Assembly (NCBI GenBank): GCA_020747065.1
Contig: JAGMVK010000012.1
Span: 1,798,001-1,862,000 of the forward strand
Direction: 5' to 3'
Length of the DNA stretch: 64,000 bases
Origin: Cadophora sp. MPI-SDFR-AT-0126
Lineage: Eukaryota > Ascomycota > Leotiomycetes > Helotiales > Ploettnerulaceae
The notes beneath the pieces were generated by a model, which was not told the origin of the DNA, did not search any database, and saw nothing but the letters and a program-made list of their open reading frames with translations. Below are positions 35,769-45,751 of this stretch, one piece after another; the first letter of the stretch is position 1, and each line of letters starts with the position of its first letter. Position numbers and translations under genes: made by a program.

Positions 35769-36945
35769 ATGAAATCACGTTCCGTCTCAGCACATGCCTT
35801 TAGAAACCAGGAAGCTGATGTTGATCTGGCTCCTGTCTCGAAGTCCAAGAAAAGGAAGGCATGCCGACAGGGTGGTTCCCGAGGTAAGACCTCCAGAAAG
35901 TGCATCGTCACGTCTCGCTTATGAGTAAACAGACCGACCAATAATAATTGATGGCTCTGATTCGCCGAAGCGAGAGCCTGCTAAGCGAAGGCAACTCGGA
36001 CATCAGCGAAGAATCCAGCACACCGAGGGGCCGATTCGAATCCCAACACCAGCGGATACCTTCATCCGGGTGAAGGAGCTCTTACGATCGAGCAGAAAAG
36101 TCGTTGTTATCAGTGGAGCGGGCATATCGGCCAACGCAGGCTGTGGGTAGATCCCGTGAATACTTTTATTAATGCTAATTTAACCTAGTTCCTACTTTTC
36201 AGCAGATACGGAAATCCAAACAGACCTCCTTCGACCGATCCCTCTATTCTTCGCCAGTTGAGGCGACCCAGTTCCATTCCACGGTGTGTAGCATGTTTGC
36301 CCACACCAAGTCAGACTCGTGTCAGCCTACACCATTCCACAAGGCTATGGCCACCCTGGCCCACGAACACCGACTTCCACTCCACATTACACAAAACATA
36401 GATTGTGTCGAGCAGCGACTACCGGACCTTGATGCCAAGACCATTCGTCTCCACGGCCGAGTTGACCAGATGAGGTGCCAGAAGTGCAACTGGGTTGGTG
36501 TGTTTCAACCTCGCCTTTTCCAAGGTGCTAAATTGCCAAACTGTCCGAGGTGTGTGGAAAGAAATCAGGCCCGGGCATCGCAAGGCAAACGAATACTGAG
36601 CCTTGGGAAGCTCAGACCTGACGTGCTATTGTATGGCGAGCCTCACCCTGATGACACGGGCATCTTGCAAACTATCCAGAGTGGTCTAGAGACAGGACCA
36701 GACCTGGTACTCGTCGTCGGCACCACGTTGAAGGTGCCTGGATCCTTATCAATAGCGACAAATTTCTGCCGCGCCACTCAGAGCAGGGGCGGAGTTGCTG
36801 TCTGGATTAGCAAGGAGGAGCCTCTATCAAGAGTAAGACATCTTTTTGATTACGTGGTTCGAGGAGACTGTGACGACCTGGCTTGTAAGTATCTCAGTTA
36901 TCCCACTTCCCAGGCAAGTGCTTACATGGCGCGGTAGGCTTTTGA
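35769..36945 (+). CDS. HST3/HST4-like sirtuin with altered cofactor motif
   Basis: Exons 35769-35883, 35933-36142, 36189-36884 and 36938-36945 give 342 aa. Sirtuin features: SGAGISANAG (near residue 98), ITQNID (about 176), catalytic His in RLHGRV, zinc Cys pairs CQKC and CPRC, and VVGTTLKVPG. The spacing and the lineup HTKSDSCQPTPFHKAM resemble fungal Hst3/Hst4, NAD-dependent deacetylases of histone H3K56. The intron at 36143-36188 (GTGGGT donor, GCTAAT branch, CTAG acceptor) gives AGFPTFQQ where the family has AGIPDFRS, so the conserved Asp and Arg are replaced. Other splice choices break the frame. The region may therefore encode an inactive sirtuin or a decaying copy. The N-terminus is a basic disordered tail (SKSKKRKACRQGG). 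The last exon is tiny and uncertain. Confidence 0.75.
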
Positions 36946-37051
36946 TCTTTAGGATCAACTTATTAATTACGTTGGAGATAACGCTCTCTTCGTGCCTTGA
37001 TACTAGCCCTCGATCAGAACAAAAGATAAAATCGATCTGCAAGAAGAAACA

Positions 37052-39061
37052 TTAGAGGATCTGTGCTCTGTCGTCTTGACAGTCAAACAGAATGAAACGC
37101 TGCTGGATCGAACCCATTCCAACCCTCTCAAATTTTAATTGCGCGCTGCCGATGATCCCTAGAAATCGCTTCCCAAGATGCGTCGCGCGTTCTGTAACGA
37201 ACAACACGTAATATTTCCGTTTCCCATCCTCTGATCCCGTCTCTCTTCCGACTATAGCACACCGTACTTCTGGTAGGACCTTCCCCGGTTGAGTATCAAA
37301 GTACAGATGCCAAACTTTATTGTCCTCCTGGTCGTGTATAACGCCCTCGGGTTTGATCTTGCAATTTTGAAGTCTTTTTACTCGAGCCTCCAAGACAAAG
37401 TTAACCTTTGCGAATCGCTTGACGCTTACAATTGAACGCTGCTATCCCACTCAAAGTCTCCAAGTTGTATGTTTTGCAAATACTGGATCTGCCCGTGATA
37501 TGCCATCCATGACCACGATGAGGCGCCTTGCCAGCCGAGTAAGAAGATATCTGCCTTAGGGGAATGTTCTGCGTCCGTTGCCACAGGAGACTTCGGTGGA
37601 GGAAGCATTCAAAGATCCCGTATCTGACTTCGGTATCGAGAGCGTCAGTCAACGCCTTGGCTAGTGATTCGATCGCAATAGGCCTGTCTTTCTCGTATGT
37701 AAGGCCTAAGTCCGAGTAATCCTCAAAGAGAGATTGAAAAAGCCTGATTTGAGCCGGCAGAGAACGATCTTGGATAGAACGAGGAAAATCCGGGTCACTT
37801 CGAAAAGACAATTTTGCGCTGATTTTATTAGAAATTAGTAAGCTTATTGGGTAGGTACTTGGTGATAAATAAAGAAAATCGAATTGTGAAGATAAAATGC
37901 AGTGCCTGTAAACTGGGCTCTCTGTATGTACTTACTTCTTCATATGAGTAAGCGTTTCGCAACGCGCTCCACCACCACACTCCCAGTACGTTTGCCTCTT
38001 CGTGAAATGGATCGTTCGGCGTGACAGGGCTCGTTCCTGTAACACCCATGCCCGCATATTCAAGGGACCCTCTTCCACGTCGCCAGGGAAATCATTGATT
38101 GACGTGCATATGTAGACTTTGCCATGTGAAGAATTAGGCACTATCACATATTGCGAATCTTCCTCTTTCAGCGGCCGGTTGAGAAATCCTTTGGTTGAAT
38201 CTTCGGCGGAGGTGGCAGCAATTGTACAGTAAGCGTTCTTAAAGACTGCTTCCATCTTCTTGGCTTCGGTTTTGAAGTCACCATCCTTGCCTTGAATTAT
38301 ACAAAGCGAATCGATCCAGAGGTATCGTAGGCCGAGTTCTCGAGTAACTATGATTGCATCTTGAAATGTCTGCGGCAATTCTTTAACCAGGAATCCTTCC
38401 ATCTTCCTCTGTACCCCCTTAGGGGTAGTACTCCACTTATCTCTCTTTTCTTCTGGTAGATGCCTCCAAAGATCACCCCAGCAATGGGACAAAGCAATGT
38501 AGCGTGCTCCTTGACCTATATTTTCCTTGTCTATTAAAACGAGGCGGGCGGTATCGCCATCTCCCACATCAATGACCCGAGTTGGCATTGGAGCTTTATA
38601 GTCAGGACGGCATCCACCGCCTCGCGAGCATTTGCCTTCGTCACAAACTCGAATCCATTCCTTGATTAGCTTGAAATAGAGCGGGCTGCCCGATTGTAGA
38701 AGTTTAGGAAGTCCGGGTTGGATTGAATATGACCTTATAAAGTCACCTTTGGGTCCTAAATAGTATTAGCTGTCTCTTCTAGTACCTCTAACAAAGCAGA
38801 ATAGTTTCATATACTTGACACAGCACAGATCCTTATGTGTTGCTGAGCCTGAAGAAGTTGGATCTCGGGCTCCTTGAATCGTTTAGAGAGTATTTGACAG
38901 AGAACACAACCCTCCTTTGGATCATGTAACTGGGAGAGAGTGGCCGTAAGATCGATATTGCAACAGCGATCGCACAATTCTGAAGATTCTTCATTACCAA
39001 ATGGCGAATTTAACTGAATTTCTGCGACATCAAACAGGTAGATCCATTCGTCGCTAGCGAA
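37052..39061 (-). CDS. HET-domain (heterokaryon incompatibility) gene, 3' part frame-broken
   Basis: Exons read 39061-38815, 38755-37936, 37818 downward. The middle exon has all HET motifs: YIALSHCWGD, LPQTFQDAIIVTRELGLRYLW, IDSLCIIQGKD and GPLNMRAWVLQERALS. The first recognisable exon has a Cys-rich N-terminus (CDRCCNIDLTATL, CVLCQILSKRF). The 3' part is disrupted: the HET-typical block ASSWSWMAYHGQIQYL is in a different frame from the preceding RSLLWQRTQNIPL, best explained by a lost base near 37525. A second frame change near 37420 precedes the C-terminal block at 37052-37393 (VKRLQNCKIKPEG). No ATG was found for the first exon, which is 5' bounded by the satellite region. HET proteins trigger cell death on allelic or non-allelic recognition; this copy may be a pseudogene or a truncated one. 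Confidence 0.75.
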
Positions 39062-39199
39062 CTAGATTTGTTCATCTATATTAGCATTACATACCACAGA
39101 AAGTATATAACCTAACTTACAAACTAGGAAAATAAAAACGAGCACAATTAGCTATGTTACTAGATTAATATAGTAATACATACTTCCTAGATTATTATA

Positions 39200-39857
39200 T
39201 TAGCTGCTAACTTTGCCCCTATCCTTATCAGAGGAGTACTTACTGGCTATATTACCGTAAAGATACCTGCGGTTAGCTACTCCCTTCTCTCCCTATCGAC
39301 GGTAGAGGAGTACTTACATCCTATATCGCCACAAAGATACCTATAGTTAGCTACTCCCTTCTCTCCCTATTGTCGGCAGAGGAGTACTTACTCGCTATAT
39401 CGCCACAAATATACCCGCAGTCAGCTACTCCCTTCTCTCCCTATCGACGGTAGAGGAGTACTTACATCCTATATCCGCGGTTAGTTACTCCCTTCTCTCC
39501 CTATCGTCGGCAGAGGAGTACTTACTCGCTATATCGCCACAAAGACACCTGCGGTTAGCTACTTTCTTCTCTCCCTATCGTCGGCAGAGGAGTACTTACA
39601 TACTATATCGCCACAAGAATACCTATAGTTAGCTACTCCCTTCTCTCCCTATCGTCGGCAGAGCAGCCTGTACAAAAGAAATGCGATGGCTAGTACTTAC
39701 ATACTATATCGCCATAAAAACACCCGCGGTTAGCTACTCCCTTCTCTCCCTATCGTCGGCAAAGAAGTACTTACATCCTATATCGCCACAAAGATACCTA
39801 TAGTTAACTACTCCCTTCTCTCCCTATCGTCGGCAGAGGAGTACTTACATACTATAT
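39200..39857. repeat. 74-bp satellite array, about 9 copies
   Basis: The motif CTACTCCCTTCTCTCCCTAT recurs near 39277, 39351, 39425, 39485, 39558 (one variant), 39635, 39734 and 39807. Most spacings are 73-77 bp, with one of 60 and one of 99. Between the motifs lies AGAGGAGTACTTACATCC and TATATCGCCACAAAGATACC. The array is AT-rich outside the motif and sits between the 5' end of the HET gene and a transposase fragment. Confidence 0.9.
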
Positions 39858-40097
39858 TAGTATTACTATTAGTAACTAATACCGTCCGCATTATAGCACT
39901 TCCTCCAGAATAATTGCCACGGTCCTCCCCGCTATTTGGACCACGGGAAGGATTCGTCGCCATCGTTGCCATTATCAATCGGTTCGTCTAAGAGTAGCAA
40001 AAAATGATGAAGCTATGTAGCTGGGGAGAAATAATCTGATATCTACCCCGCACTAACCCACGCTTACTCAGCGTCACCAATCACGCAATTTGGACAA

Positions 40098-40553
40098 TTA
40101 ACGAACCTGGAAGGATGGGTCCGTGCTCCATACCATTCCCCATTCCTCAACACTCCAACTTCTATGCGCAAGGCACCACGAAAGACGCTTCGCTGCGTGT
40201 ATTTCCGTGAGTTCAGGTCTCCGTTTAGCTCTCCAATTAGTGATTCCGTGCTCCTTCAAGATCTTCTTGACTGTTGTCTCCTTACAACCTAACGAACACG
40301 CTGTAATGACCTCCTTGTATGTATCCTTCGGGTGGAGGCGAACGTGTCGTAAGAGTTTCCTTTCTTCGGTAATTGTATACGATTTGCCCCTTGGTTTGCG
40401 AGGTAAGGACTTTCCTTCGTCGCGGAATGGCTCTTGCTGAATCGTGTATCTAATGGTGCTGTAATCGAGTTCAAGTCCCTCGAGATTTCGTACGGGTTTG
40501 TGTATCTGCGAGCTTGTCCAAGGATTTGTCCGCGTAGGTATGGAGAGAGTTCG
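40098..40553 (-). pseudogene. Truncated Tc1/mariner-like transposase
   Basis: The frame encodes the N-terminal helix-turn-helix region (TYKEVITACSLGCKETTVKK, ILKEHGITNWRAKRRPEL) and ends at EEWGMVWSTDPSFQVR. In Tc1/mariner transposases this is WSDE, the first catalytic Asp of the DDE triad. Here the sequence reads WSTD and then stops, so the catalytic domain is missing. The first residues have no ATG in this frame. A frame shifted by one starts with ATG near 40600, so a frameshift near the start is likely. It borders the satellite array. Confidence 0.75.
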
Positions 40554-40705
40554 CAACCTTTTCCTCGATTCCCAGACGTCGCAGTAAGAGGAGTGGCATT
40601 TTTGTTGTAGTTGTAAAGAGGAAGAGAAACGAGTGTCGCGAAAAGTCTCGGTTTTACACTTTTCGCTTACTATCAGTTGGTGGGGACTGTATCTCAGAAG
40701 AAGAG

Positions 40706-41140
40706 ATGGCTAGCCGAGAGCCACATGGCATGCTCAATTGCTACTCACGTGTGAAGGACTCCTTGAACACAAAAGTAAGCAGAAATGATGGGAAGCATTT
40801 CCCGATGCCTTCTCCTTGGACCGTTCCAGAGCTTCGAGCTTGGTATGATTTCCAGAAGCAAGAAGAGCAGTGGTGTGTTGATAACCACCGCTTGGAAGTT
40901 AGTTATACAGTCTCAAAGAGACAGAACGAACATGAGCAGATCCAAAAGGCACAGTACAAGGTGCGAGAAGCCGAGTTGTTACAGGAGCACAGAAATGTTC
41001 AAGAAGATCACCAGCAGCGTTTAAGATTGGGCGCCTACAAGGCATTGTTTCTTGCGGAGGAAGTTGAAGATCAGGAAGATTTGCAAAGAGCAGAGACGCG
41101 GCGTTGTTGCCGCCAAACCTACAGCAACGAAACGCTCTAG
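40706..41140 (+). CDS. Hypothetical helical protein, 144 aa
   Basis: An ATG-started frame encodes PSPWTVPELRAWYDFQKQEE followed by a Glu/Gln/Arg-rich coiled coil (KAQYKVREAELLQEHRNVQE) and a charged C-terminus. Some 130 bp of AT-rich sequence with further short helical frames follows. It lies inside a transposon-rich region, so it could be an accessory protein of a dead element rather than a host gene. No family recognised. Confidence 0.4.
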   Translation: MASREPHGMLNCYSRVKDSLNTKVSRNDGKHFPMPSPWTVPELRAWYDFQKQEEQWCVDNHRLEVSYTVSKRQNEHEQIQKAQYKVREAELLQEHRNVQEDHQQRLRLGAYKALFLAEEVEDQEDLQRAETRRCCRQTYSNETL

Positions 41141-41302
41141 AAAGGAACTTGAAAAAGGAGAAGAAGATGGATCTTCAAAAGGACGCAACAGAGGCACTTA
41201 TTACAGATCTACCAAGAACTAGCTACACAGAACAATATCTTGAAATTAACGAGTTCTTTCAAGGACATTTACTAAAATAATGCGCATCTCACATTAGAAT
41301 TC

Positions 41303-41565
41303 GTGGCTCATCGAAATTCCGAAAAGGGTCATTATGTTCGACCTCGCACTAAAACCAGCTTGTCGAAGTATGGTTGGTCTACAGGATGTTATTCAACCGC
41401 AAAAACACGCCTGTCACACCGACTGATGATCTGTGGTGGGCAACCTATGACTCTGATTCGCCGGAGCGAGAGCCTAAGCGAAGTGTTTATCAGCCTCGCC
41501 TTTTCCATGGCGCTGATTTGCAAAACTTTCTGAGGAGAAGCGGGAATATAGATCACCTGGTTTGA
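41303..41565 (+). pseudogene. Chimeric fragment resembling the neighbouring sirtuin plus a dispersed repeat
   Basis: Positions 41449-41480 (ACTCTGATTCGCCGGAGCGA and on) match the start of sirtuin exon 2 (35953 region, DGSDSPKREPAKR), and 41490-41530 (CAGCCTCGCCTTTTCCATGG and on) match sirtuin exon 3 (36506 region, FQPRLFQGAKLPN). In the translated frame this is DSPEREPKRSVYQPRLFHGA. The 5' half (41315-41430) is instead related to 54890-54990. The order skips most of the sirtuin gene, so this is a rearranged or retroposed fragment, not a working gene. Confidence 0.55.
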
Positions 41566-42007
41566 CGGTTCAGACCTCCCTTTTCACAAGCAAATGAGGG
41601 ATGTTAGTAAAACTGGGGAGTATGTGTATACCGTCACAGGTGAGCAAAACTGCTGCCTCTGACAGAATCTTTATTCGCTATGTGAAGCCATGCTTCACCT
41701 ATAGTATAGCACAGTGGACTTTCCATGAATTTCACACGTTTGACCGACTCGGATCATCAGTTCTGGGAAAGGGTTGCCAGTTGCGCCCTCCCCTGTCCTT
41801 ACTTGCCGATTAGGAAACCCACCCCCCGTGACCACAACCCATCCTCTCGCGCTCCTTTTATCTATCACAACGCCACAAACATCTGGGTAAACTCGTATGT
41901 GTTCTCCCGTGATCTCATGATCTTCAAGTTCGATGTTCACTCTTCCAGCAATCTGCGTATGCGTTAGTCGATCTCTTGCACAGGTAGTCATCGAAGACGG
42001 GAGTTGT

Positions 42008-42912
42008 CTAATGTCCTACCAGTCCCGCAGCAGTACTTCTTAAACTTTGCTGATCACTCGTAGTCCTTAGCGCACTACTTAGGTGACCAGCAGCATTTAT
42101 TATTATGTTGAACTTGACAGGCGTGCCATGTGCGTGTGATGTCAGCCAGAATAAGTCCCAGATGTGTTGCTTTAACACCTGAAAGTCATACAGATTGCCT
42201 CCAGCAATGATGGAGACCATTTTGGAGCTGCAGTGCACATCTGTCAGCTCAAATCTGAGAAATGATACGTCGTCGATTCCTGATACTGCCATGTACCATT
42301 TGTAGAAGTCTGGCGACGCTTGCCCGACCAAAAATCCGGCATGATAAACAGTCTCTTGGGATGGCATTCCATCAGCGCGAAAGACGACCTGGACATGCCT
42401 TTGGAACGCCTCTAACAGTGACCGCACCTCGACCAGTGCACTTTCAACCCGATTATCAATAGTGAATTTCACAGCTGGCGGCTGATAATTGTCTTGGGGC
42501 ACTACCAAGGACTCAGGTCGAGGTAGGGAGGAAGGTAGCGGTGTCCTGGGGGTCAAGTCGTTGTGCTCAGAGACGTACGTCGAGGGCAGAAACAGTCCCT
42601 TGTTTACTTTTTCAGCCTGTGTGTTTGTGCAAACAGTGGGCGCCGCCGCCAGCGAGGGATGACCATCTATTTCGGCCGTCGATGTGCTCTGCGTGGAATC
42701 TGTGACCTTGCTCAGGGTTTTTCGTTCACTTTGAGGTTGCTCCGCTTCCCAATTGAGCAACGACGGGATCGAAACGGGCGCAGGATACTTGGAAATCAGC
42801 CAACGTACTTCAAATTAAGTCCCCCTAAAAAAGGTATCTAAGACTTACTCGATGGAGCCCACTGATATCTGGCGGATTGGCTGGCTGAGCGGACGACACA
42901 TCCTCGCGACAT
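42008..42912 (-). CDS. Hypothetical protein, about 265 aa or more
   Basis: The main exon (about 42807-42008) begins in open frame and has no ATG of its own near the start. An upstream exon is required. A 41-nt intron (42808-42848, GTAAGT donor, GAAG acceptor) would join it to an exon with ATG at 42912 (MSRGCVVRSASQS), but an alternative start frame (MANACREDVSSAQ) looks more natural and does not fit that intron, so the 5' end is open. The N-terminal 100 residues are Pro/Ser/Thr-rich. The C-terminal 150 residues look globular (FYKWYMAVSGIDDVSFLRFE, HIWDLFWLTSHAHGTPVKFN). No family recognised. Confidence 0.5.
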
Positions 42913-43095
42913 GCATTTGCCATATGGAAGGAAAATTTCGGACGATAAAATCGTTGTTGTCGCAAGGAAGAGTGACTTCCCCGGGGTAGCGTATGTCGAC
43001 TTTCTTCGACCAACGATGGTCAGGGCTGCGGCCAACGGAGATGGCTGTTGGATGAAATATGGCGTGACTGTGAATTTTGACTTTTTGCGTTTCAC

Positions 43096-44162
43096 GTGAT
43101 AATTCGAAGCGGTGCAAAGACTCGCAAGAGTGCAGGAAATCGCCGTCGTCTTTTGATCGTGGATGGCCATTCTAGTCATGTCAATATGGCCTTTCTAAAC
43201 AAGTGTGACGAGTTTGGGATTATCATCTTGATCTTACCTCCGCATTCTACGCATCGTTTACAACCTCTCGATCTTGGTTGTTTTGGTCCTTTAGCTTAAA
43301 AGTACTTAGAAAAGCTTCAAATTATCATGTTTAAGGGCATTGGATTCGTGGGTATAACAAAGAGGATGTTTTGGAGTGTATTTAAGCCGGCATGGGAGGA
43401 ATCCTTTTCAGAAGACAACATCACTTCGGCATTTGCAAAAGCAGGGATCTAGCCCTTCAATCCGCAGCGTGTTCTCACTCAAATCAGTCGTACAATCCCT
43501 GAAGTGTTAAAACCTACCGTGATGACGACTCCGTACACTTGCAAGTCAATGCGAAAGGTACAGCGCCTGTACCAAATCAACAAAAACCCCGCTACTCTTC
43601 AGTTGATCTTAAAGCCGCTGTTAAGCTCGCTGCCGACCACAAAGTTGATGAGCACGTTAAGAAAGTAATTAATTCGTTGGAGCTTGAAAAGAAGAAAAGA
43701 AAACGTCGCAAGAACATGAATCTTGTAGTAAATAAGACTAATGGGTGTGAATTGTATAGGCCGGTAGAAATTGGTAAAGCAAGAGCCTTTCAACAAGAGA
43801 AAGAAGAGAAAGCAACACAGGAAAAGGAAGATAAGATCACTAAAAAGAGTGAGGCTAATGCTCGTAAGGTAGAAGAGGTCTTATAGAAAGAGATTCGTTG
43901 TGAAGAGAGAGAGAGAGAGTAGGCGGAAGGGCGAGCTCAGAAAGCTGCTGCGTAATTGATTACCAAAGAGGCTAAAGAAGCAGTAAAACAGGCCAAAAGG
44001 AAGCCTCCGAAGCAGACGAAGGCTGCGCCCAAACTTCAATTGATCGTGAAGTTACCTGTAATATACATGCCTCCTCAGCCAACTCTTGATGCGAAGGTGC
44101 CGGATATTAGATTATCACGTGAAAGAATTCGTAGAATGCCTGCGCGATATATTCAAGAGTAA
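43096..44162 (+). mobile_element. Degenerate Fot1/pogo-type (Tigger) DNA transposon
   Basis: The translation carries the C-terminal half of a DDE_1 transposase: RRRLLIVDGHSSHVNMAFLN, then LPPHSTHRLQPLDLGCFGPL, then a typical tail (SEDNITSAFAKAGI, PFNPQRVL). In-frame stops follow GCFGPLA and AKAGI. A one-base loss near 43605 moves the remainder into another frame (KAAVKLAADHK, KKKRKRRKNM). More stops occur near 43886-43955, and the final block ends RRMPARYIQE. The N-terminal DNA-binding half is absent, so the copy is truncated and dead. I did not identify terminal inverted repeats. Confidence 0.85.
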
Positions 44163-44165
44163 AAT

Positions 44166-44527
44166 TAATTAAATTACTACTAAGAATAATTATATATATC
44201 TCTTGCCTGAATTTGAAGTTCATTGAATTATTAGTGGTAGAGTTATTACTTATTTAATTTTCACCTGACCCTAGAAATAGGGTGTGCACGTATGCGGGGT
44301 GTGCACGTGACAGGGAATACGAGTATCTTGCGTGGAAGCGTATCAGCCTGAGGGCGGTGGCGGAGTAAGTGAGCCTCATCCAAGGCTTTTTCGTGCAGCC
44401 TCGCTGGACAACACAACACAAAATAAAGTAGAAAGACCCTTGAGTCCTTGAGTCCAAACCTTGGTTTCTCAGGTTGGAGCTCGTCGGTCAGTCTTCGCAC
44501 CTCGAGGTTCGTCACTGGAATTTTGAA
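44166..44527. other. Intergenic, AT-rich start
   Basis: AT-rich sequence after the dead transposon grades into normal composition before the STAND-type gene. A short direct repeat, GGGTGTGCACGT, occurs twice (44279 and 44298 regions). A TTTCTCAG at 44465 could be an acceptor for an unseen 5' exon. Confidence 0.4.
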
Positions 44528-45751
44528 ATGGCGGACCCCCTTTCAGTTGCCGCCTCAGTGGTGGGTCTCCTCGCCGCCGGAGCAAAATTGGCTTCACTAT
44601 TGTCAAAGACAGCCTCGCTCGTGGACGCTCCAAGCTCAGCTCAAGCAGTTCTAACTGAAATGCGAGAGATTTCCGCTGCGCTTCAATACCTCCAACAGTT
44701 TTTGAATGGCTTGATGAATGTCCCTGCTGGCCGGCAACAGTACATCCTAGTTGAACACCTGGAAGGCACACTCACAGGATGCGTCACAACCTACGACGAA
44801 CTCGAAGTCTTCATCGATGAGTTGAAGATCGACCCTTCTGATATGGGAGTGCTGGATCGTTTCAAATGGGCCAGAAAGGAAAAGGATGTCGCGAATATTG
44901 TCCAACGGCTCCAAAACCACAAATCGTCGCTCAATCTTATGCTCACGATCTTGCAATCTACCACGACTTCCGAAATCCACCAATCCGTGGTGAGGTTATG
45001 CAACCTTCTAGAGCAAGAGGTCAGCCGAAATGACGATTTGTCACTACGACTTAGTCGTGTTGAGAGGAAACATTCGGATAATGCGACAAGTAGAATGCCG
45101 GCTTCGATTTACAGCGACGAGGACGACGCTACCATCAGACCCGAAAGAGACTCAGATATCATTACGGCGGATTCCGGTGACGTTGGTTCATTCACATTCG
45201 CATTCGAGAGCGACTTGATCTGCTCGCGGGTCTACTCAAGAGCGAACTTCCTCCAGTCCGACAGTCATTCTCAAACCTCGCTTACTTCTTCACATCGAAG
45301 GAATGCAGCGTTCGCCATCTTCTCCTCACAGAGCATTGACGAAATATCGAATCTGTCCATTTACACTTTACCGATATCTATCGGAGAACTCAGCAATCAG
45401 GCTTGGTACATAAGTGTTTCGGCACGCTCGTCTCAAACAGTATCCGAGAAGAAAATCTACATCTGGGTTAACGGAATAACGTCATCGAGACAAATCTTGT
45501 CTATTTCAGGAAACATTACAGGCCTGGAGTTGAAACAACAATATAATGACTTATATGGAGGTTGGGGCGCTAGGCACGGTGTGCTTCTTTTACATGGCAG
45601 AAAGATCGAAGATACAAGAACACTGTTTGAACAAGGGGTTAGAAAGGAGGACGTCCTTGTACATATTCCCAAGGCAAGATGGACCAGTGGGGATATGATA
45701 TGGGATGAAAAGAGAAACGCACCGAGTTTAGAAAGATTTTATGGTGGTTGA
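44528..45751 (+). CDS. STAND N-terminal domain plus ubiquitin-like C-terminal domain
   Basis: From ATG 44528 the protein has 407 aa. MADPLSVAASVVGLLAAGAK is the hallmark start of the fungal N-terminal domain of STAND/NLR-type proteins, a helical bundle that runs to about residue 170. A linker rich in Ser, Asp and Arg follows. The C-terminal 80 residues read like a ubiquitin-like fold: KKIYIWVNGITSSRQILSIS, then LELKQQYNDLYG, then VLLLHGRKIEDTRTLFEQGV and KEDVLVHI. That order matches the ubiquitin pattern beta-beta-helix-LxxxGKxLxD-xxTL-x-x-GI-xxxxxLxxx. No nucleotide-binding domain or repeats follow, so this is a free adaptor-like protein and not a full NLR. A role in death or immune signalling is inference. 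Confidence 0.75.
   Translation: MADPLSVAASVVGLLAAGAKLASLLSKTASLVDAPSSAQAVLTEMREISAALQYLQQFLNGLMNVPAGRQQYILVEHLEGTLTGCVTTYDELEVFIDELKIDPSDMGVLDRFKWARKEKDVANIVQRLQNHKSSLNLMLTILQSTTTSEIHQSVVRLCNLLEQEVSRNDDLSLRLSRVERKHSDNATSRMPASIYSDEDDATIRPERDSDIITADSGDVGSFTFAFESDLICSRVYSRANFLQSDSHSQTSLTSSHRRNAAFAIFSSQSIDEISNLSIYTLPISIGELSNQAWYISVSARSSQTVSEKKIYIWVNGITSSRQILSISGNITGLELKQQYNDLYGGWGARHGVLLLHGRKIEDTRTLFEQGVRKEDVLVHIPKARWTSGDMIWDEKRNAPSLERFYGG

Noticed and set aside
39200..39857. CRISPR-like array
   Set aside because: Fungal genomic context, unit of about 74 bp with no unique spacers of constant length, and no cas-like genes; it is an ordinary satellite.
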